Positions 18,899-28,952 are shown, numbered from the stretch's first letter. The stretch: 64,000 nucleotides of DNA from Stieleria varia (GCF_038443385.1 NZ_CP151726.1:2294001-2358000); one strand, 5' to 3'. Program-made: numbers and translations. The notes: generated by a model not told the origin, from the letters alone.

Positions 18899-20959
18899 TC
18901 ACAGCAAGTCTGCATCGACATATCGAATGTGAACAACGCCCAACAGATTTCCAGGCTTGATACCTTTGTAGGTTCTGATGTTGCGGTCGAGCGTTTGTCC
19001 AGCGGCGGTTCCCAAGGCACGCGAGTCGGCTTTCGGCGCGTAAAACGCGACCGTGATCAGTCCGATTTGATCTGAGTAACCGCGTTGGTTAGCGAGAGAT
19101 TCCGCTGCATTGACAACGGTGAACTCTCGGACCTGGCCGCCGACGCCGGATTTTGTCATGAACCCGAGTAAATCCCATTTCGGAATTTTACCGGCCACTT
19201 CTGGACCATTTGGATCGAGCAGTCTTGGGACGGCATCGTTGAGATGAGTGATGGGTTGTCCCCACACGTCGATGTCGTTATCCGATTCAGCGACTTTCAT
19301 GCCGGTGTCCAAGCCATCGACTAGGATTCTCGCAAGCGCGACGGTGCCACTTTTGTTGTGCAAACGGATTGCGTACCGGTCTCCTTTTTTCACACCGACG
19401 AAACAATCGTTGCCGCGAAACACGGGCGGTCGCACCGTTCCATTGACGCGAATTTCCACATCAAAACGACTCTTGAATTCTGGATCCAGTAAAGCATGAG
19501 CGCCCTGGCTTCGACGATCAGCCGCGGTGATCACTTGCTCGGTCTCCGATTCGCTCGACCGATTGATTGAGGTCAAAACACGTTGTCGGTCCTCTGGACG
19601 AATCACGACGCTGTAACCGAGCATCGCCCAGTCATTTTCGCTCAATGCCGCAGTTCCGCCGGTGATTCCGATCACGTCACCGGTGGTCGTTTCTTTGAGT
19701 TCGACCTGTAGTCTCAAGAATGCGCCCTGACGTCCCTTGATCGATCCCATCGCGACCGCGGGCATGTCTCCAACGCTCTTGGACAGACTCCGCAATCTCG
19801 GTGTGGATGAGATCGCCGACACCTCAAACCCGCCGTCTTGCAGGATCGCATGACGGAGTTGGTCACGATTGACGATGCGAAACGAAGCGTCCTGGCTGGC
19901 GGAGATCAACTGTCGTTCCAATTCATCGCCACAAAACTTGCCGACCAAACCGAATTGACCACCCAACACTTCTTGCAAGCGGCTGTCATCGGTGAATTCG
20001 AGCACACCTGCGCGGCGATACTTGTGCTCATCCAATAGGTCCGCAACGTGCTCGGCCATGTTGGCTAAAAGGGGACGCAGCGGCTGTGGCTTGAGACGAA
20101 CCACGTCAGGCACGCCAATCACACGTGGTCCAACAATTCGAACCGGCGTTTGGCGATTGGGAAAACGAACCTTGGCTGTATGGGCAACGCGCCGACTGAC
20201 GTAGCTGTGGAGCTCATCAATATCAACACTGCCGTTGCTGTCTCGATCCGCGTGCCCCTTCAATCCTTCGGTCAACCAGTAGCTGTAGAGTGAACGTCGT
20301 TTGTCTTGCCAAATCACGCTGACTTGATCTTCGCTACAACTGGCCAGCGTGACCACACCATCAACAGCTTTGAAGAGCCGCCCCATTTCGTCCGGGGAGA
20401 GTGAGTCGGTGTTGGGTTCAGAATTCTCGCTGCCGGCGTGGCAGGCATCCAAGATCAGGAGTTTCAAGACGGCTGAGCATCCCGCAATTCGTTCTCGCAA
20501 CCAATCGACACTGATCCCCGTCTCGGAAGGTTTCGTTCGGTCAAAATCCAGCGGCGCCAGGTACATCAGACCGTCATCGTCACGAAAACCATGACCACTG
20601 AAAAAGACCAAGACCATGTCGTCTGCTCCGACTCGCTCCAACCAAGCAGGAATCCGTCGGGTCAAGGTTTCGTGCAGCGGTTGCGAGTCTGGTCCCGGTC
20701 CGAAGTCCGTGATCTCAAGGATGTGATCCGGGGCCACTCCGCCGTAGGCTATGAGCGTTTCGCGGAGGCACTGGGCATCGTCGACGGTGTATTCCAACGG
20801 GCTGACCTGCTGATAATCTTGCACGCCGATCAGCAAAGCCCACGTCTCGCCTGCCGCCAGCGTTCCTGCAGCTAGAGTCACTGTGGCCAACCAAACGCCA
20901 AAAGCAGCTGACGCTTTCGTTGCCAGTCGAGCGCGACCAAACACTCTCTTTTGGTCCAT
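18899..20959 (-). CDS. Secreted caspase-fold (C14) peptidase
   Basis: A 686-residue protein with an N-terminal signal sequence (GVWLATVTLAAGTLAAG). Residues ~40-260 are a caspase/metacaspase p20 domain: ALLIGVQDYQ, catalytic H123 in FFSGHGFRD and C173 in LILDACHAGS, then GVVTLASCSEDQVS. The dyad is intact. The remaining ~400 residues hold no recognised enzyme; a part near 530-600 (EIRVNGTVRPPVFRGNDCFV) resembles the DUF4384 domain often attached to bacterial caspases. It is divergent from a second caspase-fold gene starting at 21199, with a 239-bp shared promoter region. Substrates are unknown; bacterial orthocaspases usually cleave after basic residues. Confidence 0.86.
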   Translation of the reverse strand: MDQKRVFGRARLATKASAAFGVWLATVTLAAGTLAAGETWALLIGVQDYQQVSPLEYTVDDAQCLRETLIAYGGVAPDHILEITDFGPGPDSQPLHETLTRRIPAWLERVGADDMVLVFFSGHGFRDDDGLMYLAPLDFDRTKPSETGISVDWLRERIAGCSAVLKLLILDACHAGSENSEPNTDSLSPDEMGRLFKAVDGVVTLASCSEDQVSVIWQDKRRSLYSYWLTEGLKGHADRDSNGSVDIDELHSYVSRRVAHTAKVRFPNRQTPVRIVGPRVIGVPDVVRLKPQPLRPLLANMAEHVADLLDEHKYRRAGVLEFTDDSRLQEVLGGQFGLVGKFCGDELERQLISASQDASFRIVNRDQLRHAILQDGGFEVSAISSTPRLRSLSKSVGDMPAVAMGSIKGRQGAFLRLQVELKETTTGDVIGITGGTAALSENDWAMLGYSVVIRPEDRQRVLTSINRSSESETEQVITAADRRSQGAHALLDPEFKSRFDVEIRVNGTVRPPVFRGNDCFVGVKKGDRYAIRLHNKSGTVALARILVDGLDTGMKVAESDNDIDVWGQPITHLNDAVPRLLDPNGPEVAGKIPKWDLLGFMTKSGVGGQVREFTVVNAAESLANQRGYSDQIGLITVAFYAPKADSRALGTAAGQTLDRNIRTYKGIKPGNLLGVVHIRYVDADLL

Positions 20960-21198
20960 CCAAATGATCCCAATGGGTTCTTCGGGGCGTGAAATAAGCC
21001 ATCAATGGCGGCTGCGCCAGCCACAACATGGTGATCCGATTCCAAGAACAATACAACGTTCGCACAATGAGACATTGTAAATCGGGCAAGCCCCACGGAA
21101 AGAACGGAGATCTGCTAGAAATCTTCCTAGCTCAGAAAGATTTTTTGGTTTCAATCGTTTCCCAAAGGAAATGTTTCCACCCCTTGAAGTACCGCTCC

Positions 21199-24100
21199 AT
21201 GATTGTTGAAAAGCAATTCCGATCAAACGTCCTCGTTCGGGGCGTTGTTTCCGTTTTCTTGATGTTGCTCTGGTCGTCGGTGGTCTCCGGTCAACAACCG
21301 GCCAGTATCACGATTCAGACCAGCAGTGATGCGAAAATCAGTGTCAACGGAAAGGGCTACGGGACGTCGCGAAAACTGAATTTCAAAGACATGGCCACGG
21401 ACGCGGACTTCGAGTACCGAGTCCGGGCGACGTTTGAGAACGGTCAAGTTCAAGAGCGTCGCCTTTTTCTGGCCGGAGGCCGACACGCGGTGGTTGACTT
21501 TCGCTCGTCCCCGGAACTGGTTCCACAACCGGGCGGCAACTATAACGCGATCGTTAGCCCGAGTGGAAAATACATTCTGTACGAACGCGACAACACGGCA
21601 GTTTTGCGTGACGCTGAATCTGGATTGGTCCTCCGCGAGTATCGGGCTCATTCAAAACGATTGGAGGGCTTCGCCTTCAGCTCCGACGAAAGCAAAGTTT
21701 ACACGGCGGGAATGGACGACCGACTCATTACGTGGGAGTTGCAGACGGGCAAAGTCCTACGCGACCTCGACGTGCCGTCATGCTACGGCTTTTGCCTTGC
21801 CGGTAACCATTCCACGGCTGTTCTGGCTACGAGCGATGATTGTCAGCTGATGGATGTGCATTCAGGACGAGTTATTCGCACCTTTGATCGTTCTGGAATG
21901 AGTTTTTATAATGCGTGGATCAGTCCGAAGGCACAATTCGTCGTAGGGCAAGGTCGGATCAGCAACGGTGCTTATGGCGGTGTGATTTGGGATGCGCGAA
22001 CCGGCGCTGAACTTCACTCGTTGGGGAGCACCGCCTATTACACGCCAGCATTCAACACAGACGAAACGCTCGTTGTTACCATCGCTGACGATGACAGACG
22101 GTTGCAGTGTCGCGAGTCTCGCTCGGGGCAATTGGTTTGGGAAGCAACAGGCAAGAGTTACTCGACCGTCGTCTACGACGCGAACAAAAATCAATTTCTA
22201 GCGGTCGGCTCGAATCGACAAGACGATGCCAAGCCGTATGACCAACGTTCCTATTGGCTTGAGGCATTCAACCTGCGATCATCGACGCCGTTATTGTCGA
22301 GATCTATGCCAGGCCACTGCGAACTCCTTAGCCCCCAGCATGATGTCGCATTGATCAACGGCAAGCGAATGAGCTTGTCGCAACTCGATGCACAATCTCC
22401 GGACGCGTATCCTGAATCGCTTCTGACCTCGACACGGCAGCCGTTCTGGCTCTCAGGAGGACGAGTTGTGCAAGACGACAAAGTCTTCCATCTCGGCACC
22501 GGGCAACTATTGCACGATTTTAATGAAGGCGGAGACAGCCGATTGTTTGTCGAATCCGTGTCAGGGGACGGCAGCCGAATTTTTTGTTTTGACAGCCGAG
22601 AAGTAGATTACAAAACAATCTATGTTTTCAGTTCGGAGACGTATCGGTTGCTGCAACGAATACGTTCTCCGTTTAAATCCCTTCATCTACGGCCCGACCA
22701 CGCAGGCTCCCGATTGGCGGCAGGGTTCACGCAGTGGTACTTCTTCGGCGTCAGCTCAAAATCGGTTTTCAATGGCGGAACGTCTGAAATCGATGATCCG
22801 AATCTTTCGCCAGATGGGAAACGAACGTACCATAGCGATCGACTCGGCGAAGTTATCTATCTCAAGGAGTTCGAAACCAAACGGGGCGTCCAGAAAAATC
22901 TTTCAACCTCTCAGTTAGAATCGCTTATCCGCGGAATCACCCCGTCGTCCGACGGCAAGTATATCGCGGTCTGCGGAACTTACCGCAATCTCGCGCGAAG
23001 AAGCGAAGAAGTCGCGACATTGTGGATCCTTGATCCACTCACACTCGCAATTCAGAAAATCATCAAGGATTCTGAAATTGACGAGTTTGGCGCAGTTGTC
23101 GTCTCCCCTGACTCCCGTCGTATCGCGTGCGTCGAAGGCTATCCGGAGAGAAGAAAGTCTGTCGTTGTCTACGATGCGGCGACGGGACGACGCCTCATGG
23201 AGACGGTCGGCCATTACCCTGGCTATTCCGATCCGCCGGCCTTCAGCCCCGATGGCAAGTTTCTGCTGACGGTTTCCGAAGCAGGGTGGGAATTCTGGGA
23301 CATCGATCGCCAAGAAAAACTCGCCACCTGGCTGAATTTTGAATCACAAGATGAGAGCGACTCAAAGAACCACTGGCTGGTGTTCACTCCCCAAGGTGCC
23401 TTTGATGGAACTTCTGTCGGAAGAAAACAGACGACCTTTCGCGTTGGTGATCGATTGAAAGTCGTTGCTGCCGACCGATTCTTTCAAGACCTCTATCGAC
23501 CAGGATTGCTGCCTCGTTTGCTTGGTGGGGAAAACATTGACGCTCCCACGGACTTTGCCCAGCAGCAAGCTCCCAAAGTCGAAATGTTATCTCCCAGTTC
23601 ACGATCCGTCGTCAATCAAAGTCAGGTGGAGATCAAGGCAAGATTCACCGACTTGGGCGGTGGCATTGCTCGGCCGTGGGTGTTTCACAACGGTTCCCGT
23701 GTTTTGGTCGACGGCAATTGGCCGGCCGACGGAAGAACGCGTGAGTTCACTTTCTCGCTCGCGCTGGTCGAAGGCGACAACTCGATCGAAGTGTTTAGTG
23801 CGAGCGAAGACAAGTCGTGGGAAAGCGACCCGGCGCAGATCGTGATTCGCCACGAGACCCCGATGGCGCAGCCGACGCTGCATTTGGTCGCGGTCGGAGT
23901 GAGTCAGTATGCTCAAGAAACGATGAACCTGAAGTTCGCGGCCATCGACGCGGATTCCATTGCCACGATCTTTGACCAACGCGGTCCTGCACTCTACGGT
24001 CAGGATCGCGTTCGAATCGTTCGCGTCAATGACCAACAGGCGACTCGCCAAGGAATCTTGACAGCGATTGACGAGGTGGCCAAGGCCTCCAATCCGCAAG

Positions 24101-24678
24101 ACACATTTGTGCTTTTCCTGGCCGGGCACGGTTCCATGGTCGGACAACGGTACTACTTTTTGCCGCACGACTTTGAAAAACAGTCCGACAACTTGGAGGA
24201 AGACATTCGCCGACAGGGACTCCCCGGTGACGAACTCAACGATGCATTGGCGTCGGTAGCGGCGCGCCGACGCGTGATGATCTACGACACTTGTCAAAGC
24301 GGCGGAGCGATTCAGTTGGCGCGAACGGCACGCAACGGACTGGCGTTTCGAGGAGCTCTGGAGCGAATGAGCCGAGCAACCGGTTCGTACATCATCGCCG
24401 CTACGTCGGCCAGCGCGGAGGCACACGAGATCGAAGACCTTGGCCACGGTGTGCTCAGCTACACACTACTTGCGGGCGCGGGAGCGGAGCAGCTCAAAGG
24501 CCCCCTGCGCAGCCAGCCGGTCGTTCCCCAGAACTCCAAAACGCTGGACGTCCGGGACTGGTTCAACTATGCCCAGGACAAGGTCCCCGGGCTGACCAAG
24601 CTTTACTTGGGTGAAGAGCAATTCGTCGAAGCCAACGCGAGTGGGAGTAATTTTCCAATCTTGCCGTTGTCGAAATAG
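21199..24678 (+). CDS. Secreted WD40-like propeller protein with C-terminal caspase domain
   Basis: A 1159-residue protein. The ATG at 21199 gives a signal peptide (VRGVVSVFLMLLWSSVVSG); upstream in-frame ATGs from 21028 are unlikely. Residues ~35-100 resemble the TIGR03000/PEGA type (ITIQTSSDAKISVNGKGYGT). Residues ~105-790 contain WD40/YVTN-like blades (FSSDESKVYTAGMDDRLITW, FSPDGKFLLTVSEAGWEFWD). The C-terminal ~270 residues are a caspase fold: H977 in LFLAGHGS and C1032 in MIYDTCQSGG. A propeller joined to a caspase suggests a sensor controlling a protease, by analogy with known WD40-caspase proteins. It shares a promoter region with the other caspase gene, so joint action is possible but not shown. 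Confidence 0.87.
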   Translation: MIVEKQFRSNVLVRGVVSVFLMLLWSSVVSGQQPASITIQTSSDAKISVNGKGYGTSRKLNFKDMATDADFEYRVRATFENGQVQERRLFLAGGRHAVVDFRSSPELVPQPGGNYNAIVSPSGKYILYERDNTAVLRDAESGLVLREYRAHSKRLEGFAFSSDESKVYTAGMDDRLITWELQTGKVLRDLDVPSCYGFCLAGNHSTAVLATSDDCQLMDVHSGRVIRTFDRSGMSFYNAWISPKAQFVVGQGRISNGAYGGVIWDARTGAELHSLGSTAYYTPAFNTDETLVVTIADDDRRLQCRESRSGQLVWEATGKSYSTVVYDANKNQFLAVGSNRQDDAKPYDQRSYWLEAFNLRSSTPLLSRSMPGHCELLSPQHDVALINGKRMSLSQLDAQSPDAYPESLLTSTRQPFWLSGGRVVQDDKVFHLGTGQLLHDFNEGGDSRLFVESVSGDGSRIFCFDSREVDYKTIYVFSSETYRLLQRIRSPFKSLHLRPDHAGSRLAAGFTQWYFFGVSSKSVFNGGTSEIDDPNLSPDGKRTYHSDRLGEVIYLKEFETKRGVQKNLSTSQLESLIRGITPSSDGKYIAVCGTYRNLARRSEEVATLWILDPLTLAIQKIIKDSEIDEFGAVVVSPDSRRIACVEGYPERRKSVVVYDAATGRRLMETVGHYPGYSDPPAFSPDGKFLLTVSEAGWEFWDIDRQEKLATWLNFESQDESDSKNHWLVFTPQGAFDGTSVGRKQTTFRVGDRLKVVAADRFFQDLYRPGLLPRLLGGENIDAPTDFAQQQAPKVEMLSPSSRSVVNQSQVEIKARFTDLGGGIARPWVFHNGSRVLVDGNWPADGRTREFTFSLALVEGDNSIEVFSASEDKSWESDPAQIVIRHETPMAQPTLHLVAVGVSQYAQETMNLKFAAIDADSIATIFDQRGPALYGQDRVRIVRVNDQQATRQGILTAIDEVAKASNPQDTFVLFLAGHGSMVGQRYYFLPHDFEKQSDNLEEDIRRQGLPGDELNDALASVAARRRVMIYDTCQSGGAIQLARTARNGLAFRGALERMSRATGSYIIAATSASAEAHEIEDLGHGVLSYTLLAGAGAEQLKGPLRSQPVVPQNSKTLDVRDWFNYAQDKVPGLTKLYLGEEQFVEANASGSNFPILPLSK

Positions 24679-24868
24679 CTTCGTGTCATTCCCGATCGAT
24701 GATTGTTCGTCATCCTGTAGGGGAGGCCAGGTACGGATGATCAAACCTGCGGCAAAACGACGCCTAGTTCGGCGAGAGATATTGTGCAAACACGCACGAT
24801 GAACCAAACTGACCGACGTGAGGAGCGAGCCACGAATTCGTGTGCTCTTTTAACCATCGTCCGACTCT

Positions 24869-25489
24869 GTGATTTTTCATCAGCGGTACTCTCGACGCGA
24901 TCGACGGCGACGTAGCATTCTGTGGATGCTGGTGGCGGTGTACGCGTTTGCGCTCGTTGGGGCGCCGGTCACGCGGGTCGATGTGGCTGCGAAAACGGGC
25001 CTCAAAGAGCGTTTTCCCTGCGAAAACTGTGCTTGCGGCTGCCCTTCGGCGGCGTTTTGCTGGGACCAGTGTTGCTGCCACAGCGACACGGAAAAACTGA
25101 AATGGGCGGAAGCCAACGGGGTTGTCCCACCGGCATTCTTGCTGGCCCGCGTGGCCCAATCCAATGCGGTGGCTCCCGCCACAGGCTCATGCTGTCACTG
25201 CAAAAAACAATCGACCTGTGAAAGCGAGCCTGACCCCGAATCGTGTGGTTCGGAGAAGGCCCGCGCCGGGGCAGACGAGATCGCCACTGTGTCGGAAACC
25301 AAGATGGTTCTGATGTGGAAATCGGCGCAGTGCCGCGGAATTCAATCGATTTGGAAATCCCTCATGGCGGTGGCCCTGGTCGCCCCGTCTGCTCTTTCTG
25401 GCGACTCACCCTGCTTGCCCGAGCCACTTGGTTTGCTCGATGAGCGGGCTGACTCCGTGAGTCATTCTCCCGATCCGCCGGTGCCGTAG
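24869..25489 (+). CDS. Cys-rich membrane-anchored or secreted protein, function unknown
   Basis: About 206 residues from a GTG at 24869; the start is uncertain and an ATG at 24926 is the alternative. An N-terminal hydrophobic segment (ILWMLVAVYAFALVGAP) suggests export. The mature part is rich in cysteine: CENCACGC, CWDQCCCH, CCHCKKQSTC. A second hydrophobic stretch (WKSLMAVALVAPSAL) follows. Dense CxxC clusters suggest metal binding, and the downstream DUF1559 and PepSY genes support an envelope metal or redox role. I do not recognise a named family. It resembles in style, not clear sequence, the Cys/His-rich proteins at 51214 and 51959. Confidence 0.6.
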   Translation: MIFHQRYSRRDRRRRSILWMLVAVYAFALVGAPVTRVDVAAKTGLKERFPCENCACGCPSAAFCWDQCCCHSDTEKLKWAEANGVVPPAFLLARVAQSNAVAPATGSCCHCKKQSTCESEPDPESCGSEKARAGADEIATVSETKMVLMWKSAQCRGIQSIWKSLMAVALVAPSALSGDSPCLPEPLGLLDERADSVSHSPDPPVP

Positions 25490-25732
25490 CGGAGTGGTCT
25501 GGGTGACCCTGTGTCGCCCAAGGTTTGTTGATCCAAGCAACAGACTGCCAGCCACTGAACCCATCGACGCTGCGCAAGCGTGAGTGTTTGCTTCGAGCCA
25601 ATCGGAGTGAGCCGAGCCTGCGTGTTTCGATATGACACCGCTCCCGCTGAGGCATGCCGAAGGCTTGCTCCTCACAACAGCGTGACTTCGTGTCTTTGGC
25701 GGGAGCGACTTTTAGTGTGTTTCGGAGTCCTT

Positions 25733-25810
25733 GTGAGCCGATGGCGCTAGCAACGGGCTTCGAAGAGGTTGGCTTCATGATAAGGCCCGCGGCTAGCGCC
25801 GTCGGCTCAC
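25733..25810. repeat. 78-bp palindromic repeat
   Basis: gtgagccgatggcgctagc (25733-25751) pairs with gctagcgccgtcggctcac (25792-25810), 17 of 19 positions matching. It shares its gtgagccg and gctagc words with 18357-18483. It lies in the 509-bp gene-free stretch 25490-25998, in which I see nothing else except probable promoter sequence for the DUF1559 gene. Confidence 0.75.
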
Positions 25811-25998
25811 GAAATCAATAGCCAGCTGTCCCAACACTGCATTGCTCGATCACTGAATCTTTCGTCCCTTCATCAATGGCACCCGTCACCCACTCGGACC
25901 AAAGTCTGTTTGCGTGGTGCAGCGCTACCGCTGCGCGCGTTGCGTGAGTTCACAAGTGCCGTCCACCAATCATCCCCCACTGACATTCATTACGAAAC

Positions 25999-27108
25999 AT
26001 GAAAACCTATCACACCCCGAACCGCGAACACGGCGGATTCACGCTCGTCGAGCTATTGGTCGTGATCGCGATCATCGGCATCCTCGTTGGTTTGTTGTTG
26101 CCGGCCGTTCAAGCGGCTCGTGAAGCGGCACGCAGAATGAGTTGCAGCAATAACTTTCGCCAGATCGGTCTCGCGTTGTCGAACTACGAGTCCGCATTCA
26201 AAAAACTGCCACCGGCCGGGATTCGCGATGGCGACTTTGCCGTTCAAGCCCGGATCTTGCCATTCATCGAACAGTCCGGCCTGCACGACGAGTTGCATTT
26301 TGATGTGCCGGCCTTTTCGGGAGGCTGGTCCGGCAAGGTTCCGCATCCGTCCAATGCTGCCGCGTTTGAAAAAGTCATCCCGACATACCTTTGTCCGAGC
26401 GATCCGGCGTCGCCGATCACGCTGGTCAACGTCAGTGGAACCGATTACTCCTATGGCGGCCTCAACTACATGGCCAGCTACGGCAGCAATCGGGGGCAAA
26501 ACTATGACTTTCGCTGGCCCACCGACGGCGTTTTCTTTGAACCCTACGGTGTCCGTTTCAATCATGTGACAGACGGTCTGTCCAACACCGCCGTGATGAG
26601 CGAAGCCGTTCGGAGTGAAGGACCAGACCAGACTCTGCCGCCGGGGACTCTGCCGCCCAGACGCCCATACTTGCTGACACTCAACGGCTCCAGCGGCGTC
26701 GGAACCAATATCGGCAGCGTTCAAGGAATGCCGGGCAGCGGCGTCTGGGCGGCTTTCGTTAATGCCAACGGAATGATCGAAAACCCAGACTTGGAGGTGC
26801 TGCGTCAAAACTTTGACAGTTGGCGGGGCGGCTCAAGTCCGGCGTTGCGTGGCAGGGGCATGAGTTGGGCGTTTACCGGCGCGATCAACTCCATGACCAA
26901 CGGTTATCTTTCGCCGAACAGCTACACGCCCGATATCGTCACTCACTGGACGGGATACTTTGCACCTCGCAGTTATCACACCGGCGGGGCTCAGTTGTTG
27001 TTCGCTGATGGCAGTGTGCATTTCTTGAGCGACAGCACGGACACGGAGCTCCATCGTGACTTGCACAGCGCCAATGGACACGAAGTCATTCAAGGGTTCA
27101 CGCCATGA
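25999..27108 (+). CDS. DUF1559 family pseudopilin-like protein
   Basis: A 369-residue protein of a family greatly expanded in Planctomycetes. The N-terminus carries a type IV pilin/type II pseudopilin prepeptide and helix ([19 protein letters not shown], then LLPAVQAAREAARR), cleavable after the first glycine by a prepilin peptidase. The globular domain has DUF1559 hallmarks: LPPAG, YLCPSDPAS, HVTDGLSNTAVMSE and the C-terminal QLLFADGSVHFLS. Its function is unknown and may be structural at the cell surface. It overlaps the PepSY gene by 4 bases, so the two are co-translated. Confidence 0.93.
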   Translation: MKTYHTPNREHGGFTLVELLVVIAIIGILVGLLLPAVQAAREAARRMSCSNNFRQIGLALSNYESAFKKLPPAGIRDGDFAVQARILPFIEQSGLHDELHFDVPAFSGGWSGKVPHPSNAAAFEKVIPTYLCPSDPASPITLVNVSGTDYSYGGLNYMASYGSNRGQNYDFRWPTDGVFFEPYGVRFNHVTDGLSNTAVMSEAVRSEGPDQTLPPGTLPPRRPYLLTLNGSSGVGTNIGSVQGMPGSGVWAAFVNANGMIENPDLEVLRQNFDSWRGGSSPALRGRGMSWAFTGAINSMTNGYLSPNSYTPDIVTHWTGYFAPRSYHTGGAQLLFADGSVHFLSDSTDTELHRDLHSANGHEVIQGFTP

Positions 27109-28553
27109 GTGGCCAAGCACCAGAGGCAGCGGTCGAACGGGCCGTTTCAACTTCATCAGGTCGCTCTGAATCGGATCGACTCGGGTGGCCGAACTATGCG
27201 ACCGTTTGGCGTTGGCATTTTTACGCTGGGATTTTTTGTATCCCCCTGGTATTGGTGCTTTCGGTCACGGGAACGATCTATTTGTTTCGGCCGCAGATCG
27301 AAGCCTGGCAGGAACGGGATCTGGATCGGCTGCCCCGTGATGGACAAGCAGTCACCCCGGTGACGGAACAAGTCGCGGCGGCGCTGACTCGTATCCCTGA
27401 CAGTCGTTTCGCTGCGTTGGAGATGCCCGCAGCCGATGCCGATGAAACCACGATCGCGGCAACAAGAGTCTTGGTCGATTCACCGCTGGGGAAATCACGT
27501 GTCTACGTGCATCCCGACGATGCGAAGGTGGTCTGCAGTGTCGTTGACGACGAGCGATTCATTCGCGTCGTTCGACGCATTCACGGCGAGTTGCTGTTGG
27601 GTAAGCGTGGTTCGTATTTGGTTGAGCTGGCTGCCAGTTGGACGATCGTCATGGTGATCACCGGAATGGTGTTGTGGATGCCGCGCAAATTTCGTGCAGC
27701 CGGCGTGCTGTATCCGCGTTGGAACGTCCGCCAAGGCAAAGTGCTTTGGCGGGATTTGCACAGCGTGGGTGGATTTTGGGTTTCCGGATTGATCCTGTTC
27801 TTGGTCGTCACCGGGCTGCCTTGGTCGACGTTCTGGGGCGACTACTTCAAGAGCATGCGGCGATGGACCGGGACAGATGTCGCAGCGCAGCATTGGGAGA
27901 GCGGCCACGCTCAGCATACTGGTGCTGGTGAGGGCAAGACGCCGCGAAAGACCGGTGGGGCACCGTCCTGGCGAAAGCCTGCGCCGGACCCGAGTAGCTA
28001 TAGCATCGATGAGCTGCCCGGTGTCGTTGCGTTCGCGCAAACCTTGCCATGGCTCGCGCCGGTGGTGATTTCTCCGCCGTCCGATAGTGACAGTGTGTGG
28101 ACGATCAAATCCGAGACCGCCAATCGGCCGCATCGTCAAACGATCCGCTATGACGCGGCAGCGGGCAGTGTGATCGACCACACGACCTTTTGCGACCAGC
28201 ACTGGGTCGACCAATTGGTCGGTCAAGGAATCGCCTTGCACGAAGGGCAGCGATTCGGTTGGGCCAATCAACTGATCGCCTTGCTCGCAACGGTCGGCTT
28301 GGTCGGTCTGTCCTGCACCGGTATCATCCTGTGGTGGCGTCGGCGCGATGGTCCAGGGTTGTCGCCACCTGGATTGCCAAAGAAGCGACCGGCAGTCTCG
28401 CGTTTTCGAGCTGCATTGCTGCTGGTGACGGTAATGTTGCTGGGTGTCTATCTGCCGCTCTTTGGAGTGTCGCTCATTGCCGTCCTATTGGCAGACATCC
28501 TTTTCGTCTCCCGTGTCCCCAGTCTTGCGACTTGGTTGGGGCGTGCGACGTGA
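27105..28553 (+). CDS. PepSY-associated transmembrane protein (siderophore-reductase-like)
   Basis: A 482-residue inner-membrane protein. Its ATG overlaps the DUF1559 stop (ATGA). The first helix (FYAGIFCIPLVLVLSVTGTI) follows a WRWH motif typical of the PepSY_TM family. Later helices are near WTIVMVITGMVLWM, GGFWVSGLILFLVVTGLPW, LIALLATVGLVGLSCTGIIL and the C-terminal LLLVTVMLLGVYLPLFGVSL. A large periplasmic loop lies between the helices. Family members occur beside TonB receptors and are proposed to reduce imported iron chelates. Here the neighbours are a Cys-rich protein and DUF1559, so the metal is uncertain. Confidence 0.88.
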   Translation: MSGQAPEAAVERAVSTSSGRSESDRLGWPNYATVWRWHFYAGIFCIPLVLVLSVTGTIYLFRPQIEAWQERDLDRLPRDGQAVTPVTEQVAAALTRIPDSRFAALEMPAADADETTIAATRVLVDSPLGKSRVYVHPDDAKVVCSVVDDERFIRVVRRIHGELLLGKRGSYLVELAASWTIVMVITGMVLWMPRKFRAAGVLYPRWNVRQGKVLWRDLHSVGGFWVSGLILFLVVTGLPWSTFWGDYFKSMRRWTGTDVAAQHWESGHAQHTGAGEGKTPRKTGGAPSWRKPAPDPSSYSIDELPGVVAFAQTLPWLAPVVISPPSDSDSVWTIKSETANRPHRQTIRYDAAAGSVIDHTTFCDQHWVDQLVGQGIALHEGQRFGWANQLIALLATVGLVGLSCTGIILWWRRRDGPGLSPPGLPKKRPAVSRFRAALLLVTVMLLGVYLPLFGVSLIAVLLADILFVSRVPSLATWLGRAT

Positions 28554-28559
28554 ATGAGG

Positions 28560-28582
28560 CGTCAAGCGCCAGTCGCTTGACG
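28560..28582 (+). terminator. Hairpin after the PepSY gene
   Basis: cgtcaagcg (28560-28568) and cgcttgacg (28574-28582) form a perfect 9-bp stem with a 5-base loop, 7 bases after the stop codon. No T run follows, so it may instead be a transcript-end stabiliser. Confidence 0.5.
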
Positions 28583-28723
28583 TTCCGGGTTGATGGTGAG
28601 GGCGAAAACGGAGGACTGAACGGGGAGGAATTCGGTCATTCTCGTGCGACAATCAGCAAAGTGCTGTGGCCCCGTGAGTCTCGTTGCGGAAATCAAGTCG
28701 AGGCTGTGAGTAGGATTCAAATT

Positions 28724-28826
28724 CCCCCTCACCCCCAGCCCCTCTCCCCCAAGCTTTTCGCGACCAAGTCTTTGGTAATAGCTGAGCAACTAGCGCGAAA
28801 AGCTTGGGGGAGAGGGGAGCCATGTT
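28724..28826. repeat. Palindromic repeat with polypyrimidine arms, copy 1
   Basis: It begins ccccctcacccccagcccct and ends aagcttgggggagagggg plus agccat. The arms are inverted repeats (ctctcccccaagcttttcgcg against cgcgaaaagcttgggggagag, a perfect pair). The 29129-29233 copy is almost identical, including the inner ~35 bases. It is non-coding and part of the gene-free stretch 28554-29293. Confidence 0.85.
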
Positions 28827-28952
28827 TGGAAGTGCATACGCCAATTCGGTTTGCCTGAGCGCTCAAGCTTCTGGTGATTCGATCGTGGCAATGGCCGAGT
28901 CATTTGCACGAAAACGTTGATGGCGAGAATAGCCATAGTGGGAATGTTCAGC

